Source of the DNA: an uncultured Chitinophagaceae bacterium
GTDB lineage: Bacteria; Bacteroidota; Bacteroidia; Chitinophagales; Chitinophagaceae
NCBI GenBank assembly: GCA_937897585.1
Contig: CALCNY010000117.1
Coordinates: 1-9,123 of the forward strand
Direction of reading: 5' to 3'
DNA: 9,123 bases
A program made the position numbers and the translations under genes. The number at the start of each line of letters is the position of its first letter. The first letter of the stretch is position 1. Of the stretch, positions 5,886-9,123 are shown one piece after another. The notes below the pieces were generated by a model. It saw nothing but the letters and a program-made list of their open reading frames with translations, made no database searches and was not told where the DNA came from.

Positions 5886-7421
5886 ATGGCTTTACCCGCA
5901 GAGCCCCGGCAGAAGATGATCAACCTGATGTACCTTGTATTAACGGCACTTTTGGCGTTAAACGTTTCATCAGAGATCTTAAACTCCTTCAAGGTGGTAG
6001 ACAAAAGTTTGATGACTTCAAACGACAATTTAAAAAATGCAAATAATACGCTTTATGCTTCTTTGGATGCAAAATTAAAAGATCCAATGACTGCAGAAAA
6101 AGCAAAGCCTTGGAATGAAAAGGCTTTACAAGCACAGAAATTGGCTTCAGACCTAAGCAACTATATCGAACAACTTAAAGTTGATTTGAAAAAAGAAGCT
6201 GGTGAGCACGAAGTTGAGATAGATGGCAAAAAAGTTATGCAATTCAAAGAAGATGATTTGGAAGCAGCCACAAGATTATTCGGAAACGAAGAAGGCGGCA
6301 AAAATAAAGGTCCTGAATTTGAAGCTAAACTTAAGAAATTCAGAAATGACATGTTAGCTATCGATCCAGAAATTAAAAAAGAATTTGACAAAACTTTCCC
6401 TGTTGATGCAGAATATAAAACTATTGGTCAAGATGGAAAAGAAAAAGATTTCACTTTCGCTTATTTTCACATGACTCCAACTGTTGCTGCTCTTACTTTG
6501 TTAAGTAAGTTCCAGAACAACGTAAAAAATGGAGAAAATCAAATTGTAACATATTGCCACAACCAAGTTGGAGCTGTTAAAGTTGTTTACGATCAGTTTG
6601 CTGCATTGGTTGGACAATCATCTAACTATTTGATGCCAGGCGAAGAAATGGAAATTAATGCTGGTGTGGGTGCTTACAGTAAAGCAGCTCAACCTAAAAT
6701 TTCTATCGGTGGTGCTTCTATGCCTCTTGCAGAAGATGGAAGAGCTTCATCTAAATTTAAAGTAAGTGGTTCAGGTTCTAAATCAGTTCCTGTAGTTGTT
6801 ACTTATACAAAACCTGATGGAACTTCAGAAACAAAAACATTTGATGTTAAGTATACTGTAGGTACTCCTGGTGGTGCAGCTGTAATGCCTGATAAAATGA
6901 ACGTGTTTTATATTGGTGTTGATAATCCTGTAACTATCGGTTCTCCAACTGGTTGGGATAAAACAACTGTATCTATGACCAATGGTACTATCACTGGTAA
7001 TGGTTCTGTAAGAACTGTTCGTGTAACTGCAATTGGTAAAGCATCAATTACTGTTAATGCTGATAAGAAACCAACAACATTCGAATTCAGAGTAAAACGT
7101 ATTCCTGATCCAATTTTCAAAGTTGGTTCTGGTAAAGTAAGAATGCCATCTGTTGAATTCAAAAGCCAGCAGTTCTGCCGTGCAGAATTGGAAAATTTTG
7201 ATTTTGATTTGAGATTTAACGTTGTAAGTGCTACTGTTTATTTCTCAGGTGCTAATTTCCCAAATGTTGCCACAGCATCTATCCAAGGAAACAATTTAGC
7301 GCCACTTAGTTCGTTTATATCTAGATGTGGTCCTGGTTCTGTAGTTACTTTTGATAATGTAAAAGTACAAGGTCCGGATGGTATAAGACCAATCGAGGGT
7401 AAATCAATCGCTCTATACTAA
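5886..7421 (+). CDS. gldM: GldM/PorM, periplasm-spanning motor shaft of type IX secretion
   Basis: GldM is anchored in the inner membrane by one helix that sits inside the GldL ring. It reaches across the periplasm as a dimer to contact the GldK-GldN ring, passing proton-motive-force-driven movement outward. The product is 511 residues, the usual family length. The N-terminus PAEPRQKMINLMYLVLTALL is the near-invariant GldM signature, with the membrane helix at about residues 11-29. A mostly helical domain follows (about 35-215, with coiled-coil-like Lys/Glu-rich stretches), including FHMTPTVAALTLLSKFQNNV. Cys224 lies in IVTYCHNQVGAVKVVYDQF. Then come beta-rich Ig-like domains to the C-terminus (domain limits approximate, from known structures of the family), ending in the typical GPDGIRPIEGKSIALY. 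The start is fixed by the signature. The first 40 or so codons are richer in G/C-ending codons than the rest. gldN begins 11 bp after the stop, so the two are surely co-transcribed. Confidence 0.96.
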   Translation: MALPAEPRQKMINLMYLVLTALLALNVSSEILNSFKVVDKSLMTSNDNLKNANNTLYASLDAKLKDPMTAEKAKPWNEKALQAQKLASDLSNYIEQLKVDLKKEAGEHEVEIDGKKVMQFKEDDLEAATRLFGNEEGGKNKGPEFEAKLKKFRNDMLAIDPEIKKEFDKTFPVDAEYKTIGQDGKEKDFTFAYFHMTPTVAALTLLSKFQNNVKNGENQIVTYCHNQVGAVKVVYDQFAALVGQSSNYLMPGEEMEINAGVGAYSKAAQPKISIGGASMPLAEDGRASSKFKVSGSGSKSVPVVVTYTKPDGTSETKTFDVKYTVGTPGGAAVMPDKMNVFYIGVDNPVTIGSPTGWDKTTVSMTNGTITGNGSVRTVRVTAIGKASITVNADKKPTTFEFRVKRIPDPIFKVGSGKVRMPSVEFKSQQFCRAELENFDFDLRFNVVSATVYFSGANFPNVATASIQGNNLAPLSSFISRCGPGSVVTFDNVKVQGPDGIRPIEGKSIALY

Positions 7422-7432
7422 AATAAAATTCT

Positions 7433-8458
7433 ATGAAAAGTAATTTGCTTAGGTATCTTTTTTTAGCTGTTGTGTTTTGTGGTGTTGCCAATGCTGCTCA
7501 TGCTCAAAAGCCAAGAAAATCTACAAAAAGAAGTACTAAAACAAAAACTAAAGCAAGCATTCAGGCTACTGAGGCCACTGCTGATACTACTGCTGCTGTA
7601 GCTGCACCTCCACCTGCAAAGGAGGCTTCTATGGACAGTTTGCCAATTAAAGTAGTAAAGGTTTCATTAAGACCTGATGAAGCAGTAGAAACTTCTGTTT
7701 TAAGAGAAAGAAGCCCTTTGTCTTATGAGCATTTACGTGCCGATGACGCAGTTTATCGTCATAGAATTTGGAGAGAATTAGATACCAGAGAAAAACAAAA
7801 CCTACCATTCATGTATGCAGCTGATGCTGATAACGGTAACCAACGTTTCATTTCTATAATTCTACAAGCATTGCAGGACACAACAAATGGTATTACTGCT
7901 TTCTCAAGCATTGATGATCGTTTTACTACTCCAATGACTAAAAGTGAAATCGCAAAAGCGGTTGTAGGAGATGAAGTTGAAGTGCCAGATTACGATTCAG
8001 TTGGTAATTTAATTGGAACTAAGAAAAAAAGAAATGATATCAACTTAGATTCTTTCTATAAATTCCATATCAAAGAAGAAGTTATTTTTGATAAAGAAAG
8101 CTCAAGATTATTCTGGAGAATATTAGGAATTTCACCAGTAAAAAACATTATTACCTCTGCTGGTGTTGATTTAGGTCCAACAGAATTATTCTGGGTTTAT
8201 TATCCAGATATGCGTCCTGTTCTTGCGAAATTTGAAGTCTATAACGGAAAAAATTTCGGAGGCAGAATGAGTTGGGAAGAATTATTCGAAAGCAGAATGT
8301 TCTCAGCTAGAATTATCAAAAGTTCAATGGACAATCCAAGAGATATTCAAATTAAGAACATCCCAGGATTACAAGATAATGGTATTTTACAATTGTTTGA
8401 AGGTGAAAATATCAAAGAAAAGATATTTAACTACGAGCAAGATTTGTGGAGCTACTAA
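7433..8458 (+). CDS. gldN: GldN/PorN, periplasmic ring protein of type IX secretion
   Basis: GldN binds GldK to form the outer-membrane-associated ring and is the docking point for GldM. The 341-residue product begins with a clear Sec signal peptide (MKSNLLRYLFLAVVFCGVAN..., likely cut after AHA at residues 22-24). It continues with a very basic segment (residues 26-40, 8 Lys/Arg of 15), then an Ala/Thr/Pro-rich linker to about residue 66. The folded domain carries family motifs: SPLSYEHLRADDAVYRHRIW with RELDTREKQNLPFMY, GITAFSSIDDRFTTPMTKSE, the DKESSRLFWRILGISPVKN stretch, ELFWVYYPDMRPVLAKFEVY and MSWEELFESRMFSARIIKSS. It is somewhat longer than F. johnsoniae GldN as I recall it, mainly because of the basic and Ala/Pro tail. 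It is the last gene of the operon and is followed directly by a strong terminator. Confidence 0.94.
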   Translation: MKSNLLRYLFLAVVFCGVANAAHAQKPRKSTKRSTKTKTKASIQATEATADTTAAVAAPPPAKEASMDSLPIKVVKVSLRPDEAVETSVLRERSPLSYEHLRADDAVYRHRIWRELDTREKQNLPFMYAADADNGNQRFISIILQALQDTTNGITAFSSIDDRFTTPMTKSEIAKAVVGDEVEVPDYDSVGNLIGTKKKRNDINLDSFYKFHIKEEVIFDKESSRLFWRILGISPVKNIITSAGVDLGPTELFWVYYPDMRPVLAKFEVYNGKNFGGRMSWEELFESRMFSARIIKSSMDNPRDIQIKNIPGLQDNGILQLFEGENIKEKIFNYEQDLWSY

Positions 8459-8470
8459 AAAAAATCTTAC

Positions 8471-8513
8471 ATAAAAGAAAAAACCCTTTCAATTGAAAGG
8501 GTTTTTCTTTTAT
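8471..8513. terminator. Bidirectional intrinsic terminator between gldN and uvrC
   Basis: The arms around the centre 8492/8493 are perfectly symmetric from 8479 to 8506 (AAAAACCCTTTCAA and its reverse complement). After one bulged A, pairing continues as ATAAAAG (8471-8477) with CTTTTAT (8507-8513). The GGG/CCC core flanked by a T-run on the + strand and, by symmetry, on the - strand makes it a terminator for both convergent genes. It starts 13 bp after the gldN stop. The uvrC stop codon (8510-8512) is inside its outer arm. Confidence 0.88.
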
Positions 8514-9123
8514 AGCTCTTTACTCGTTTTTTGATGAAAATATTCATAAATGATTTTTGCTTTAGACGGGCCAGCTTCTTGTTGAATTTCAATCAAACTT
8601 AATTTGCTAATCTTTTTTACAGATTTATATTTCTTTAATAAAACTGCAGCAGTATTGGTTCCAATTCCCGGAATAGATTCAATCTCATTTTGAATAGCAT
8701 TTTTACTTCTTTGGTTTCGATGAAAAGTAATACCGAAACGATGAACCTCATCTCTGATTCTTCTGATTAATTTTAAACTCTCACTGGTCCAAGGTAAACG
8801 AATAGATTGATTGTCGCCCTCAAAAAAAAGTTCCTCGTGATTTTTAGCCAATCCGACTAATGTCGTTTTCCCGTTTATACCTAATTCATGTATGCTTTCT
8901 AGTGCAGCACTTAGTTGTCCTTTTCCGCCATCGATGATAATTAATTTTGGCAATGGTTCACCCAATGAAATCAACTTGCTGTATCTTCTATTTACAATTT
9001 CTTTCATAGATGCAAAATCATTGATGCCTTCAACAGTTTTTATATTGAAATGTCTGTAGTCTTTTTTACTGGGAATGCCATTTCTAAAACATACCATAGC
9101 CGCTACAGCATTGGTGCCATGTA
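8510..9123 (-). CDS. uvrC: Excinuclease ABC subunit C, C-terminal part (5' truncated)
   Basis: UvrC makes both incisions in nucleotide excision repair after UvrA/UvrB recognise damage. The frame runs from the right edge of the window to the TAA at 8510-8512, about 203 residues, roughly the last third of a protein that is usually about 600 long. The ATG at 9095-9097 is internal: the frame stays open upstream of it and reads HGTNAVAAM, a normal UvrC segment. The RNase H-like 5'-nuclease domain shows SKKDYRHFNIKTVEGINDF with an Asp matching E. coli D438 (fragment residue 35), LIIIDGGKGQL with the D466 equivalent (64) and RRIRDEVHRF with the catalytic His (127). The D399 equivalent should lie just off the contig. 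The end is the double helix-hairpin-helix DNA-binding module, starting at IESIPGIGTNTAAVLLKKY. It is convergent with gldN, and there is no functional link to the gld genes. Confidence 0.95.
   Translation of the reverse strand, partial: HGTNAVAAMVCFRNGIPSKKDYRHFNIKTVEGINDFASMKEIVNRRYSKLISLGEPLPKLIIIDGGKGQLSAALESIHELGINGKTTLVGLAKNHEELFFEGDNQSIRLPWTSESLKLIRRIRDEVHRFGITFHRNQRSKNAIQNEIESIPGIGTNTAAVLLKKYKSVKKISKLSLIEIQQEAGPSKAKIIYEYFHQKTSKEL

Overview
The window looks like a chromosomal contig from a member of the Bacteroidota. The evidence is a complete gldK-gldL-gldM-gldN cluster (type IX secretion / gliding motor core, known only from this phylum), AT-rich composition, a TAnnTTTG-type -7 promoter box before gldK, and A/T-rich leaders without Shine-Dalgarno sites before the gld genes. 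The protein sequences feel closest to the Chitinophagales, but that is an impression and not a result. The first 16 bases are the 3' end of an Illumina TruSeq adapter, so the left edge is a library artefact. Both edges cut through genes.

Layout, left to right. Positions 17-442 (+) hold the C-terminal part of a DUF4271 membrane protein. It is followed closely by a uroporphyrinogen-III synthase family gene (hemD, 471-1262, +) and a large DUF255/SPATA20-type thioredoxin-fold protein (1292-3355, +). These three are 28-29 nt apart and could be co-transcribed. A 266-bp gap (3356-3621) holds the probable gld promoter: a TACATTTG box directly preceded by a perfect 11-bp inverted repeat. Then come gldK (3622-4920), gldL (5056-5817), gldM (5886-7421) and gldN (7433-8458), all on +. 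The operon ends in a strong symmetric hairpin terminator (8471-8513). That terminator also contains the stop codon of a convergent partial uvrC (8510-9123, -), cut off at the right edge.

How the genes work together. GldL and GldM form the proton-driven inner-membrane motor. GldL carries the two membrane helices with the conserved Lys/His and Glu, and GldM spans the periplasm. It contacts the GldK-GldN ring under the outer membrane, where GldK is a lipoprotein with an FGE-like but apparently inactive fold and GldN is a secreted periplasmic protein. The complex powers type IX secretion and, in gliding species, motility. HemD (tetrapyrrole synthesis), the DUF255 protein and UvrC (nucleotide excision repair) have no established role in this machine.

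I see no mobile element, CRISPR array, tRNA or rRNA, and no clearly new system. The parts most worth a second look are regulatory and structural: the palindrome at the gldK promoter, RNA hairpins at the gldK/gldL and gldL/gldM junctions, a threefold LxxLNxxY motif in the GldL tail, and a very basic N-terminal tail on mature GldN.
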